64,000 nt of DNA from Legionella birminghamensis (GCF_900452515.1 NZ_UGNW01000001.1:2294001-2358000), one strand, 5' to 3'; shown: positions 17,266-26,912, numbered from the stretch's first letter. Notes: generated by a model not told the origin, from the letters alone. Translations and numbers: made by a program.

Positions 17266-19069
17266 TTGCTATCCAACTATCCATTAAGTCTTGAGACTCT
17301 TCCTTTCGTTCATCGGGTAAAAACCCACCTACCTGCGCATCCCACAGTGTTTTGTACAAACCACCGCGATCTAGTAGTTCAGCATGGGTCCCGTCTTCAA
17401 CGATATGGCCTTTATCGAATACTAAAATTCGGTCCATATGCAACAGAGTCGATAAACGATGTGCAACGACCAAGGTTGTTTTTCCCTGCATCAACTCCCA
17501 AAGACTGTCTTGAATGTTGGATTCTGTAATAGAATCGAGCTGTGACGTGGCTTCATCCAACATTAAAATGGGCGCATTTTTTAAAATTGCACGAGCAATG
17601 GCAATGCGCTGGCGCTGACCACCTGAAAGCTTCACGCCACGTTCACCGACCAAGGTCTCATAACCTTCTGGCAAAAGACTGATGAATTCATGTGCATGGG
17701 CCTTCTGGGAGGCTGAAATGACTTCCTCATCCGAAGCGTTTGTCCTGCCATAACGAATATTATCCATTAGGCTTCGATGAAAAAGAGTTGGGTCTTGTGG
17801 AATCATGGCAATGGCTTGCCTTAAACTCTCTTGTGTCACTTCGGATAGATTTTGACCATCGATTAAAATTTGCCCATCCACTACTTCATATAGCCGCAAA
17901 ATCAAATTAACAAAAGTGGACTTGCCGCTTCCTGAATAGCCCACCAACCCCACTTTTTGACCGGCTTCAATGGTTACCGACTTATTCTGGAACAGGGAAT
18001 AACCACCCTGGTAATGAAATTTTACCTTGGAAAAATCAATTCGTCCCTGCCTGACCACTAATTGGAACGCATTGTTTTTATCCTGTATCTCATGGGGAAT
18101 GACTAATGCATTTAAACTTTGTCTTGCCTTGCCTAACGCTTGGTTAAATTGGTCCACTTGGTACATGGTGTACCACATCATATGGCCCAATTCCATGGAA
18201 AGCCCAAGAATCAAAGCAAAATCACCAATGCTCACCAGTCCCTTGCCATACAAGTGAATTAAGCTAATTGATGCCAAACCCATCATTACCGCAATCATTC
18301 CTCCTTGTGCGCAGCATAACAAAACAATAAACAGCTCTTTTCTTTGAAAAGCCCGTTGTACCAAGCTAAAAAACGTGTTCATACGTTCCACTTCATAGAT
18401 TTTCCGTGAAAAAATACGAATATTGGATTGATTCGCCAGGCTATCGACTAATTGCCCAGCAAGCTGCGATTCAGAATTTGCATGGTCATCGGACAATTGA
18501 ACCAATCGCGCCGACATCCAAATACTAAATGAAGCAAAGGCAATGAACCAAAGAAATAAAATATAAAAGAACAGGACATTAACAAAATAGGCTGTAATAA
18601 ATGAAACCACTAATAATGAAGCACCACGAAGAAAGTCGACCGACACACGGTGCAAAATAATCTCGAGATTATCAGCAAGAATGGTAATTTGTGTGGCAAT
18701 TCGCCCAGATAGATTATCCTGAAAAAATTGCGTACTACTTCCCAACACATACTCAAACATTTGGCTAATGATTTGGTTTTTAATCACTGCTTCATATTTA
18801 TAATTCAAGTACCCGATTGTTCGCCAGGTGATATTGTCAAAAACAATAAAGTTCACTACCAGTAGCCCAGCAATCCAATACAAAGAGGAAAAGTCCGTAC
18901 TTGTTTTGGCAGCCAGGGTATTAATAAAGGATTTAATCAATAAACTATTAAATGGTCCCCAAAATCCAGCCATTAAAGCAAGCAGGATAAATAAAAAAAC
19001 CATGCGACGATACGGTTTTAAAAAATGCCACATAAAAGGAGCTATGTGATTAGGCAAACGATTAGTCAT
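17258..19069 (-). CDS. ABC exporter, fused membrane and ATPase domains
   Basis: This 603-residue half-transporter has six membrane segments in the first 310 residues and then a nucleotide-binding domain. The domain carries Walker A (GYSGSGKST), the signature LSGGQRQRIAIARAI, Walker B (ILMLDEATSQLD) and the VVAHRLST H-loop. ATG 19069 is chosen because it overlaps the stop of the ABC-F gene (ATGACTAA); longer frames start inside that gene. It would act as a homodimer, exporting lipids, peptides or drugs. It is the second gene of the coupled minus-strand resistance-type operon. Confidence 0.9.
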   Translation of the reverse strand: MTNRLPNHIAPFMWHFLKPYRRMVFLFILLALMAGFWGPFNSLLIKSFINTLAAKTSTDFSSLYWIAGLLVVNFIVFDNITWRTIGYLNYKYEAVIKNQIISQMFEYVLGSSTQFFQDNLSGRIATQITILADNLEIILHRVSVDFLRGASLLVVSFITAYFVNVLFFYILFLWFIAFASFSIWMSARLVQLSDDHANSESQLAGQLVDSLANQSNIRIFSRKIYEVERMNTFFSLVQRAFQRKELFIVLLCCAQGGMIAVMMGLASISLIHLYGKGLVSIGDFALILGLSMELGHMMWYTMYQVDQFNQALGKARQSLNALVIPHEIQDKNNAFQLVVRQGRIDFSKVKFHYQGGYSLFQNKSVTIEAGQKVGLVGYSGSGKSTFVNLILRLYEVVDGQILIDGQNLSEVTQESLRQAIAMIPQDPTLFHRSLMDNIRYGRTNASDEEVISASQKAHAHEFISLLPEGYETLVGERGVKLSGGQRQRIAIARAILKNAPILMLDEATSQLDSITESNIQDSLWELMQGKTTLVVAHRLSTLLHMDRILVFDKGHIVEDGTHAELLDRGGLYKTLWDAQVGGFLPDERKEESQDLMDSWIANE

Positions 19070-20525
19070 AGTGAACACCCTCTGATTGTCCCTCATTGAA
19101 ATGATGTATCTTCCGTTGATGAACGTGGTACCTGGTTTCAATGTGAATGGATTCTAAAAAATCATGGTCGTGAGAAATAACAAGTATTGCTCCTGGAAAT
19201 TGACGTAATACCTCGATGATATGAGTACGAGTTTCCAGGTCTACATTGTTGGTTACCTCATCTAAAATAAGTAGCTTCGGTGGATTGGCAGCAATTAAGG
19301 CGAAAGAAAGTCTTGCCTTCTCACCTCCAGAAAGATCTTTGATCTTTATTTCAACTTCTTCATTTTTGCGAAATAAAAAATCATTCAAATGGACACGAAG
19401 TTCAGTATGAGAAGCATGGGGCATCTGACTTTTCATCAAATCCAGAACTGTTTCGTTACGATCCAGATGTTGATAATGCTGATCGAGATACCCAACTGTA
19501 GTGCGCTGAGGCAGAGTCCACTCACCTGTTCTCTTAATTTGACTATCCCCCAAGAGCGCTTTAACAAAGGTGGACTTCCCTGATGCATTGTCCCCATACA
19601 AGGCCACCCGTTCGCAGCCATTCAAGTGAAAATGAATCTCTTCAAGAATCACATCTGTAGACTCATAGGCAATAGAAGCATCTTGAATTCTGATTAAGGG
19701 CTTACGGTGGTCAATACCATTTAATTTAAATTTGGATTTAATCGTTTCCGGAAGGTTTAGAGAAGATAGCTCTTCAAGCAAGTGTTGTTTTTCTTGATTA
19801 ATCTGACTTAATCGTTTATTTCCTGTTGTTATTGCATTGGCGAGCTTTGCATGAGACCGAATCGTGGGCCATTTACGCTGCACTATCTTTTTTTCACCCT
19901 GAACACGAGAACGTTTATTCCGTTCTTGTTCTCTCATTAGAGCAAGATGTGATTCTTTTTTCTGATGTGCAATCCGTGTTAATTCCTGTTTAATTGATCC
20001 CTTCTTATCGTCAAGCATTTGCTGATAATGACAATAAGCTCCTCGAAATACAGTCACTTGGCCTAAATCAATATGCCATAGAGTATCTGCGATTGTATTG
20101 AGGAGCTCCTTATCATGAGAAGCGATAACCAACGTCCCAGTATAATGCAGAAGCTTACGCACTAAAGAACGACGATTACGTCTATCCAGATGATTCGTTG
20201 GCTCATCTAATAGCAAAACATTAGGATTCTTAGTCAATATCTTGGTCAACTTTTGGTTTAATCGTTGACCACCACTTAAATCAGGATACTCTTCAATCAC
20301 TTGGGGTAAATAACCAATATGAACATCCTGAGGTATTTTAATCTCGCCATCAGAGGCCGAACAAAGGCCACCAAGCATCTTAAGTAAGCTTGATTTTCCT
20401 GAGCCATTTCGGCCAATCAGTGCAATACGCTCACCAGAGCGAATTTCGCCACTGAAGTCTTGAAAACAGGTTTTATGCGGATAGATAAGACTTAGGTCTT
20501 TAAATTGAATCGGTTTGTGGTGCAT
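19062..20525 (-). CDS. ABC-F ATPase, probable ribosome-protection protein
   Basis: This 487-residue cytoplasmic protein has two ABC domains and no membrane segments: Walker A GRNGSGKSS and GDNASGKST, signatures LSGGQRLNQ and LSGGEKARLS, Walker B VLLLDEPTNHLD and LLILDEVTNNVD. A basic coiled linker (about 185-265, rich in K/R/Q) joins them. ABC-F proteins bind the ribosomal E site. Short members with long linkers, like this one, often protect against macrolides, lincosamides, streptogramins or pleuromutilins. A short leader peptide and a terminator-like hairpin precede it, which is the known arrangement for drug-induced ABC-F genes. The drug is unknown. Confidence 0.88.
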   Translation of the reverse strand: MHHKPIQFKDLSLIYPHKTCFQDFSGEIRSGERIALIGRNGSGKSSLLKMLGGLCSASDGEIKIPQDVHIGYLPQVIEEYPDLSGGQRLNQKLTKILTKNPNVLLLDEPTNHLDRRNRRSLVRKLLHYTGTLVIASHDKELLNTIADTLWHIDLGQVTVFRGAYCHYQQMLDDKKGSIKQELTRIAHQKKESHLALMREQERNKRSRVQGEKKIVQRKWPTIRSHAKLANAITTGNKRLSQINQEKQHLLEELSSLNLPETIKSKFKLNGIDHRKPLIRIQDASIAYESTDVILEEIHFHLNGCERVALYGDNASGKSTFVKALLGDSQIKRTGEWTLPQRTTVGYLDQHYQHLDRNETVLDLMKSQMPHASHTELRVHLNDFLFRKNEEVEIKIKDLSGGEKARLSFALIAANPPKLLILDEVTNNVDLETRTHIIEVLRQFPGAILVISHDHDFLESIHIETRYHVHQRKIHHFNEGQSEGVHYD

Positions 20526-20554
20526 GGGTTACTCTTAAGCATGTCTTTTAGGAC

Positions 20555-20606
20555 AATAAAAAAATAGAAACCAACAAGGGTTTTCTCTATTTGCCCTATA
20601 GAGGGG
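20555..20606 (-). promoter_or_regulatory. Attenuator before the ABC-F operon
   Basis: On the minus strand the leader reads CTCTATAGGGCAAATAGAG (possible antiterminator hairpin CTCTAT/ATAGAG). Then ATAGAGAAAACCC pairs with GGTTTCTAT, which is followed by TTTTTTTA, a good intrinsic terminator. The strand ATAGAG is shared by both hairpins, so they exclude each other. Together with the tiny upstream reading frame this is the pattern of translation-dependent attenuation of ABC-F genes. Confidence 0.65.
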
Positions 20607-20611
20607 CGTAC

Positions 20612-20629
20612 TTAAGATGTAATTTTCAT
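20612..20629 (-). CDS. Possible five-residue leader peptide
   Basis: ATGAAAATTACATCTTAA encodes MKITS followed by a stop, directly upstream of the attenuator hairpins and 50 bases after the promoter. Its ribosome site is weak. Stalling of a drug-bound ribosome here would free the antiterminator. The role is inferred from position. Confidence 0.4.
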   Translation of the reverse strand: MKITS

Positions 20630-20673
20630 GGCGTTACGAATCTGCTTTTGTATGGTTTTAAGTCAGATTGAAA

Positions 20674-20702
20674 TCTTAATGCAACATAGTTGCTGATGTC
20701 AA
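20674..20702 (-). promoter_or_regulatory. Sigma-70 promoter of the ABC-F operon
   Basis: On the minus strand, TTGACA (20697-20702) and TTAAGA (20674-20679) are separated by 17 bases. Another TTGACA lies 15 bases upstream. The transcript would begin about 40 bases before the leader peptide. Confidence 0.6.
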
Positions 20703-20911
20703 TATAATTTTTGTCAACCTAGGGAAGTATAAAGATGATTGCATGCAAATAAGCTATGTAACATATCACCGGCGCGCCCCGGTAACCCGGCTAAGCTTTT
20801 TTTTCAAAACAGTGGATGTATTAGGCCATGATATCGCTTTAATTTTCAGAACAGGTTCTCATTTATTTATTAATATATATGATTAGAGATTTAATCATAT
20901 GAGCAATAAAT
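20703..20911. other. Intergenic region with a GC-rich patch
   Basis: Between the divergent ABC-F and hydrolase genes lies one GC-rich patch (ACCGG CGCGCC CCGGT, about 20771-20786). It is followed after 15 bases by a run of eight T, which could serve as a terminator. No gene is seen. Confidence 0.3.
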
Positions 20912-21649
20912 ATGACATCTTTAAAAAAGATAATAACACTCCATGCTGATGAGCGTTTTGAAGTTGAATTTAATAGTGGTAATCTCCAGGCTAAGACTGC
21001 AGTTATTTTTGTGCACGGTTTTGGCGTAAAACGTCAATCCAGAGGATTGTTTGTAGATATAGAATCTATCTGTCTTGATACTATGCTTTCAGTGCGGGCT
21101 GAGTATTCACAAGTGTTAGATGACCGATGCATTGCTTTACCTTTTCAGATTCAGCGCCAACGCTTAAATAAAATTATCCACTATATTCAGGATCATTATA
21201 ATATCGATAACTGCATTTTTATTGGTCATTCCCAAGGTTGTATTACTATTGCTCTCGAGCTCCCTCATAATGCATTAACCCTTTTGTTGGCTCCGCCAAT
21301 TTTGTCTCCTTTTGAAGAATTTATTAACACGAAAGGATGGAAAAATCCAGGCTCACATCTAAATATTCAAGGCAACTCTCGTTTAGTTCGTTCCGATCTA
21401 ATTATTGAGGTTCCTACGCATTTTTGGTCTGAATTCAAAACCATTGATGCACAATCATTATACAGAGATCTTGCTAAACACAATGATGTTCGTATTGTCT
21501 TTGCTGAAAATGATCAAGTTCTGGGAAATCAACAGCCAATCGGTCATATCCCAACCTATAGCATCAAAGAGGCTAATCATGATTTTTCTTCAACACCTCG
21601 TGTGAAATTATTGCAATTGATTTCAAAACTAATCTTGGATAGAGCCTGA
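20912..21649 (+). CDS. Alpha/beta hydrolase
   Basis: This 245-residue protein has the serine hydrolase pattern: oxyanion loop VIFVHGFGV (about 31-39), nucleophile elbow FIGHSQGC (Ser about 111), a late aspartate in FAENDQVLG and histidine in EANHDFSS. There is no signal peptide, so it is cytosolic or delivered by a secretion system. The substrate is unknown. It is a single plus-strand gene followed, after 150 bases, by an effector-like gene. Confidence 0.82.
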   Translation: MTSLKKIITLHADERFEVEFNSGNLQAKTAVIFVHGFGVKRQSRGLFVDIESICLDTMLSVRAEYSQVLDDRCIALPFQIQRQRLNKIIHYIQDHYNIDNCIFIGHSQGCITIALELPHNALTLLLAPPILSPFEEFINTKGWKNPGSHLNIQGNSRLVRSDLIIEVPTHFWSEFKTIDAQSLYRDLAKHNDVRIVFAENDQVLGNQQPIGHIPTYSIKEANHDFSSTPRVKLLQLISKLILDRA

Positions 21650-21802
21650 GCTAATTTTTATAGTTATAACTGATCTAAGCTTAGGTGTTTAATAAGAAAA
21701 ACAAAACGAACTGACGTAGTGGATTTATGGATTCCATAGGCTGCAATAATGGATCAATTGGCTATAATAACGATATCTGTCACAAAAACCTGGCGGATGA
21801 CT

Positions 21803-23308
21803 ATGCCAAAAGAAACAGACTCTCCTATTCTAGCCATTAGCTCAGCACCAAAAACAGAGTCTGGTGCAATTGATTTAACAAAAGCCGAGCATATTGCAGA
21901 GGGGGGGACTCATATGCTTTATCGATTTCCAGACGCTCCTTTTGTTATTAAATTAATGAAGCAAAATCCTAGCCCACAAGAGCTTGACGAGTTAGAGAGG
22001 AAGTATGCTGTATTATATGATTCTTTTGATAAAGATGGGAAACAACGATGTATTCGAGAACAACATATAACCCATCAAGTACTACTTCCTGGAAAAGAAC
22101 CTCAAAACGCAGCTTTATCATTGGTTCCATATGAACAGTGCTTTAAAGCTAAAATAAAATTTGATTTTAAAATAGAACCTGCTGAACTCGATCCTTACTT
22201 AATGGAGCACAACAAGGAATTGTTCGATAAAGCAAATAAAGCGCTTACTCATAAAGAGGTAAATGAATCTGATTTTGATCTTAATAATTATGCAATTATT
22301 GACGAAAGAATTGGTGCTATTTTGCAACGCTTGGATGACGACCCTAAGCTCAGAGACACTATGATTGAATTTTTAAATCATTATCGTGATTTTTATCAAA
22401 AAACAGATATCATCCTCGATGCTATGGGTTTTGAAAACATCCTTTTTTTTAAAGACGAAACTGGTGATTGGCAATTTAAAGTTGGTAGCGCTATTAAACA
22501 TGACACTGGAAAATATACAAATGAATTGTTTAATGCAATGCACACAGGAAAAGTGGATTTAAATGAGTTTGTTAATTTTACTCATGCATATTTTTCACCA
22601 GCAAACATTAGGGCTGTTAATGTATGTGCGATGAAACTTGGTTTAGAGCCTGTTATTGATAATGTAACCATCGATTCAGAAGATTTACTTGCAATATCCC
22701 AAAAATTATCAATAGGAGAGCGAATGCTTGCCTACGCACGACATGGTGATTTTGAAAAAATGGATCAAATACTCCAGGAAAATAAAGAACAGCTTAGTTT
22801 TAATATTAGAGATTTCTGGGCATATTCTCAAATCGCTGATGAATATATCAAGCATGGGCAGCCTCCATTAGCACTTAAAAATTATCTCGATACTGTGAAT
22901 AAATTCCCTGTCGTTTTACCGGAGCCTCCAAACGAGGAGATTGTAAGACGAATACAAAATTCTAAAACAGACATGATAGATCGTAGAAATATGCACGATA
23001 AAAAAATAATGCTTCATCAAGAACTAAAAGCTGTCATACATAGAACAAACGCTCACAATGATAATGAACAAACTGTCGCAGTGGCTAGGGATCAAAAACA
23101 TAGAGAAGTACCTGAATCAACACATATAGATGCGGTCGATAAACCACCTACAGAATCACATGTTTCACAAAAAATGACAAAGCAGTACAGAGATAAAACG
23201 CAAGAAATAAGGAAATCTGATCCAGGGTATATGGCTCCTACAGAATCCTCTATGGCAAAAGAAAGAGAAAAATATACTCCCTTTTCAACGACTCCAAAAC
23301 CACCATAG
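21803..23308 (+). CDS. Kinase-like-fold protein, candidate effector
   Basis: This is a protein of about 501 residues. The first 270 look like a distant protein-kinase fold. AEGGTHMLYRF resembles a glycine loop, PFVIKLMKQ has the beta-3 lysine, and DAMGFENILFFKDETGDWQFKVGSA resembles the catalytic loop (D..N) followed by KVG in place of DFG, so activity is uncertain. A helical middle part follows, then a disordered, glutamate/lysine-rich tail of about 80 residues ending in TPFSTTPKPP. The start at 21803 follows GGCGGA; ATG 21749 is an alternative. Soluble, with no relatives I can name. Size, fold and tail fit a Legionella Dot/Icm effector, by inference. Confidence 0.55.
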   Translation: MPKETDSPILAISSAPKTESGAIDLTKAEHIAEGGTHMLYRFPDAPFVIKLMKQNPSPQELDELERKYAVLYDSFDKDGKQRCIREQHITHQVLLPGKEPQNAALSLVPYEQCFKAKIKFDFKIEPAELDPYLMEHNKELFDKANKALTHKEVNESDFDLNNYAIIDERIGAILQRLDDDPKLRDTMIEFLNHYRDFYQKTDIILDAMGFENILFFKDETGDWQFKVGSAIKHDTGKYTNELFNAMHTGKVDLNEFVNFTHAYFSPANIRAVNVCAMKLGLEPVIDNVTIDSEDLLAISQKLSIGERMLAYARHGDFEKMDQILQENKEQLSFNIRDFWAYSQIADEYIKHGQPPLALKNYLDTVNKFPVVLPEPPNEEIVRRIQNSKTDMIDRRNMHDKKIMLHQELKAVIHRTNAHNDNEQTVAVARDQKHREVPESTHIDAVDKPPTESHVSQKMTKQYRDKTQEIRKSDPGYMAPTESSMAKEREKYTPFSTTPKPP

Positions 23309-23411
23309 AAACCATAATATGAATTAGTTTTATTGTTAGCGATCTGTTTAAATATTATACCAATTGTTGGCCTTGCTCTGAAATCCCACTTTTTGTCAGT
23401 TCTTCCAGTAT

Positions 23412-25577
23412 CTAAGAGAAGGATGGCGAACTATTTGTTTCTAATACCTCTTCAGCTGCCGAAGGTTTTACCTCCTCACATCTAATATTGCCCACAGCTT
23501 CTCGAAATCGTTGATTTAAATCCCGAGCGGATTCTAAATCAGCCACTTCTAGTGTTTCATGCACAGGCACATCAACCCTATCAGTATGTTGTACCTGTTG
23601 AGCAGGCTGACGGCCTGACAATTCGGAAATAGCTGCAAAAAATGAAGAGTGCTCTCGAGATTCTGGTAAAGACTGTTCAAATAAAAATTTCGGGTTGCTA
23701 TGGATAAACTCAATAGTCACTTGCTCTCCATTAATGCTAATTTTGAAATCTTGATTCTTTTCAGGTAAAAAGTCAGTGTCAGAGATTCGCACCAGTTTTA
23801 TTTCACGGTCGAATTCTTTGCATATTAAAGCGCCCTCGTTGCTGTATATTTCTCTCTTCTCGCCAAAAGGGTTCTTATACACTCCCGCAAATGATTCCAA
23901 TGGTGGTGTAAATTCTTTCTTATTTTGTTTATATTTTTGTACCGCATCGAACCATTCTAAACGCTTCTTGGTTGTGTCATCGGGTGATGACACAACCGCT
24001 GCCGCAAAACAACTTCTAGCCTTTTCAAGGTCTTTAATGCCACCCTGATTTTCCGCGATCATCCCTTCCAGGGTTTCTTTCCATCCTGGCTTATCACTTT
24101 GGGGATATTGAGGCATTTTTTCAAATAATGCTTGTGTCTCACCAATAGGCGCTAAATCAGGAGAACTCAATATTTTAGTTGCAATACTCATCCCCTGTTC
24201 AGAATTTGTAAAGAATGCCGCACCTTTCTTATCTGTGACATTGATAGCCATAAAAGCTCGTGTATTAAGGTTTTCACCATATTGATAAGCGATTACCTTA
24301 TTATCTGTATTTTTATATATATGCCAGCCTAGGCCGCAGGTTTCCGTAATGCTGTAAACCCTTGTTGGCACAAGTTTCTCACTAAACACCTTGATTTCTG
24401 TTTGTGTAGATTCGTCTATTACACGTTTTAAGTCATTAAACTCCGTTTTACTGAAAGAAACACGCTTATAATTATCACCTGTTGCATTCTTGAGGTATTT
24501 TGGAGTGTTATCAGCTTTGCTTAGGCGCTTGAACTCTTCAGGTGTCAAATCGGAAAGTGCGAAACTCGTTTCAAACTCAAATGCTTGTTGGAAAGTAGGA
24601 TCGTCCATATTTTTTAACCAAGCGGTCATGAATTTTGAAAAATCTTCGGCTGTTGTAAGTAGTGTACCGGCGGCATTAAGATGAGGGGTATGACCTGCTT
24701 TTGATGTTATCTCTAAGATATCGCGTTTGAATGAGGGATTATTCAGTTTAGTTGCCAGGTTTGTTAAATCAATTTCTGGAGGAAAGGACACTGGCTCACT
24801 CATTCCTTTTACGTAGTATTTACAGGGATTTTCAGATAAATAAATTGTACCATTTTCAGACTGGTTGAGATCAGACAATGATGACATCAATTTAAGATCA
24901 TACCTAAGATTTGGGATGCTCTCATAGATTGATGTCGGCTCCCCTAGCTCAGTATGAACTGATACAATATTGGTTCTGCTATCTGGTTGCGGTAAAAACG
25001 TAGAATGCTTCATTTCTAAAGGCTCAAAGACATGCTCATGAGCTAAGGTTTCTAAATCTTTACCTGTTTTTGTTTCAATGACTTTTTGTAAGTAAAGAAA
25101 AGCTTCGCCTGAGTAAGAATATCCCTTGCCTAGAACTGATTTATCATCAAAGGATAGTGGAGAAGATAAATCCGACCCTGACCCAAAATTGGGCAATCCA
25201 GTAGTGTGTGTCAATACATGTCTGGCTGTTAATTGCATAGCTTTCTCAGGATAGGCACCGTTTACCTTTAATCTTTCATATTCCCGTTCTTTCTGTTGCA
25301 TTATAGGAAGTAATGGTTCATCTAAATCGATTTGCTTATCCTTGACCAACTGTAACACTAAATATGTAAATACAATTTTACTAAGTGAAGATGCTGGAAA
25401 TTGAGTATCATTATCTACTTCATCCTCACCAGAATTTGTAGTTTTTCCAACAGCGAGTGAAGTACTTGCAAACTCATGCCCGCTTCCCTCTTTAGCTTCG
25501 ACATAAGCATAACTTACGCCTGGAATATAAGCAGGCTCAACTATATTTTCTAGTTTATCTTTGGATGGTATAGGCAT
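23412..25577 (-). CDS. Serine beta-lactamase-like hydrolase with long tail, candidate effector
   Basis: This 721-residue protein has a class C beta-lactamase/esterase-like N-terminal part. FPASSLSKIVFTYLVLQLV contains the S-x-x-K nucleophile motif (about 61-66), YSYSGEAFLYLQKVI has the YSG motif, and HTTGLPNFGSG is the typical loop. ENLNTRAFMAIN, in place of HxG, is less clear. About 300 further residues include a beta-rich domain of the kind seen in DUF3471 tails. The C-terminus is acidic (ESARDLNQRF, then EEVKPSAAEEVLE), resembling the E-block signal of Dot/Icm effectors. No signal peptide is seen. The hydrolase fold is clear; the effector role is inferred. Confidence 0.7.
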   Translation of the reverse strand: MPIPSKDKLENIVEPAYIPGVSYAYVEAKEGSGHEFASTSLAVGKTTNSGEDEVDNDTQFPASSLSKIVFTYLVLQLVKDKQIDLDEPLLPIMQQKEREYERLKVNGAYPEKAMQLTARHVLTHTTGLPNFGSGSDLSSPLSFDDKSVLGKGYSYSGEAFLYLQKVIETKTGKDLETLAHEHVFEPLEMKHSTFLPQPDSRTNIVSVHTELGEPTSIYESIPNLRYDLKLMSSLSDLNQSENGTIYLSENPCKYYVKGMSEPVSFPPEIDLTNLATKLNNPSFKRDILEITSKAGHTPHLNAAGTLLTTAEDFSKFMTAWLKNMDDPTFQQAFEFETSFALSDLTPEEFKRLSKADNTPKYLKNATGDNYKRVSFSKTEFNDLKRVIDESTQTEIKVFSEKLVPTRVYSITETCGLGWHIYKNTDNKVIAYQYGENLNTRAFMAINVTDKKGAAFFTNSEQGMSIATKILSSPDLAPIGETQALFEKMPQYPQSDKPGWKETLEGMIAENQGGIKDLEKARSCFAAAVVSSPDDTTKKRLEWFDAVQKYKQNKKEFTPPLESFAGVYKNPFGEKREIYSNEGALICKEFDREIKLVRISDTDFLPEKNQDFKISINGEQVTIEFIHSNPKFLFEQSLPESREHSSFFAAISELSGRQPAQQVQHTDRVDVPVHETLEVADLESARDLNQRFREAVGNIRCEEVKPSAAEEVLETNSSPSFS

Positions 25578-26035
25578 ATTACGTAAATAGCTCTAAAGAT
25601 ATATTTATTATAGGTCATAGCTTTCAACTGGATTGATACCTTCATATGGCAAAGCAAAATTATAATCACACGGAATGCTGCGAGACGGTCTACTCATACT
25701 ACTGGCACTCAAAATAGGCATTTACTGTACTTCTCCATCCATAAACATTTCACTTTTTTTCATCTCATCCCTATGCTTTTAAGGTGATCCATTTGCTCAA
25801 CTAACGACGATTTATGAGATCACACTTCAATGCCTGAGGCTTTTACTTCTCACTTTAGCGAGCACAGGATACTTTCAGTTTCAATTAAGTTCATTTAATA
25901 ACACTCTCAAAAATCCATTGACTCTATCAATCAAACACGCAAATATAAATCATAAATTAAACAATATGTTTAATTATTTTATATCGATTGATGCTGATTG
26001 ATATCAAATGTAATAACAAGAAAGATGGATGTAAG
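25578..26035. promoter_or_regulatory. Control region upstream of lvrA with TTGATATCAA box
   Basis: No gene is seen here. TTGATATCAAATG at 25998-26010 is identical over 13 bases to half of the 16-bp palindrome in front of the second ribozyme leader (47971-47986). A GTTCATTTAATA word at about 25889 also resembles those leaders. This suggests one regulator for lvrA and the leader genes. Confidence 0.5.
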
Positions 26036-26902
26036 ATGGATTTTTTATTTATAAACTCTCAGGAATTATCGGCATTAGCTGGTCTTCCTTATGTACAACA
26101 AGTTGCGTATTTGACTGGTATAAGACCTTACATGGATCGTAAAACTTCCATTGTTGGTGGGGTTAACCGACGAATAAGTTATCAGTCATTATCTGAAGCA
26201 CTTTATGTTGAGCCTCATCAAGGCATTACCAACTCTGGCAGTCCAAGCCGGCAACAATTACGAAGAATTATTAAAGGTCTTGAAAAGGCAGGATTAATTC
26301 AAATTCAGTCTGCTGATATGCACCTCATTTTAAAATGCCTTTTAGTCAATTCAGATATTCCTGACCAAAATAAACCCGACACAAAGCCGGCACAGCAATC
26401 AGGCATAGTAAACCAGAGAAAAAATACTGAAATTCCAAGTAATTACACTCAATACTCAGCAAAACCCAACACAGAAGAAATAGTAAAACCCGACACACCT
26501 CATAACTCAGATCTTGATCTTGTTTGTTTAGGCGAACAGTTTGAAAAATTTTGGGAAAGTTATCCCCAACCCGCAGACAAACTTAAAACCTGGAATGAGT
26601 TTCTCAAAGTCAATCCTGACAAAGCTTTATTCGCCAAAATGATGAGCGCCCTCAAACAACAAATCATTGCCCATCAGCAACTTCAGAAGCAAGGAGAATG
26701 GGTTCCAAATTGGAAGTATCCTGCCAATTGGTTAGCTCAGGAAAGCTGGAATCAGGTTCTAACAGTACAAACAACAAAGGAGTCAGCAAGAAATGAAAAG
26801 AGCCAACGAAGTCATATACCAAAAACTTCTTTCGATGTCTTCTGGGCATCCTGCGGTCAAGGAGCGCACCTCGACTTCGATGACATCAAAGCAATTCAGT
26901 AA
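26036..26902 (+). CDS. lvrA: LvrA-like ICE protein, replication-initiator-like
   Basis: This is a 288-residue protein. Residues 1-110 look like a winged helix (SRQQLRRIIKGLEKAGLIQIQ is the recognition helix). A polar linker rich in N/P/T leads to FEKFWESYPQPADKLKTWNEFLKVNPD and WKYPANWLAQESW, a C-terminal pattern common in phage replication proteins of the lambda O/DnaT kind. It is followed by lvrB and the CsrA-like gene, the arrangement known in Legionella ICEs. ATG 26036 is preferred over 25988 because the TTGATATCAA box lies upstream of the coding start in this reading. A role in element replication or control is inferred. Confidence 0.72.
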   Translation: MDFLFINSQELSALAGLPYVQQVAYLTGIRPYMDRKTSIVGGVNRRISYQSLSEALYVEPHQGITNSGSPSRQQLRRIIKGLEKAGLIQIQSADMHLILKCLLVNSDIPDQNKPDTKPAQQSGIVNQRKNTEIPSNYTQYSAKPNTEEIVKPDTPHNSDLDLVCLGEQFEKFWESYPQPADKLKTWNEFLKVNPDKALFAKMMSALKQQIIAHQQLQKQGEWVPNWKYPANWLAQESWNQVLTVQTTKESARNEKSQRSHIPKTSFDVFWASCGQGAHLDFDDIKAIQ

Positions 26903-26912
26903 GAGGGATAGC

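Noticed and set aside
20760-20800. GC-rich palindrome as an attachment site or origin
   Set aside because: The inverted bases are few and followed by a T run, so a simple terminator is more likely; no repeats of it were seen elsewhere.
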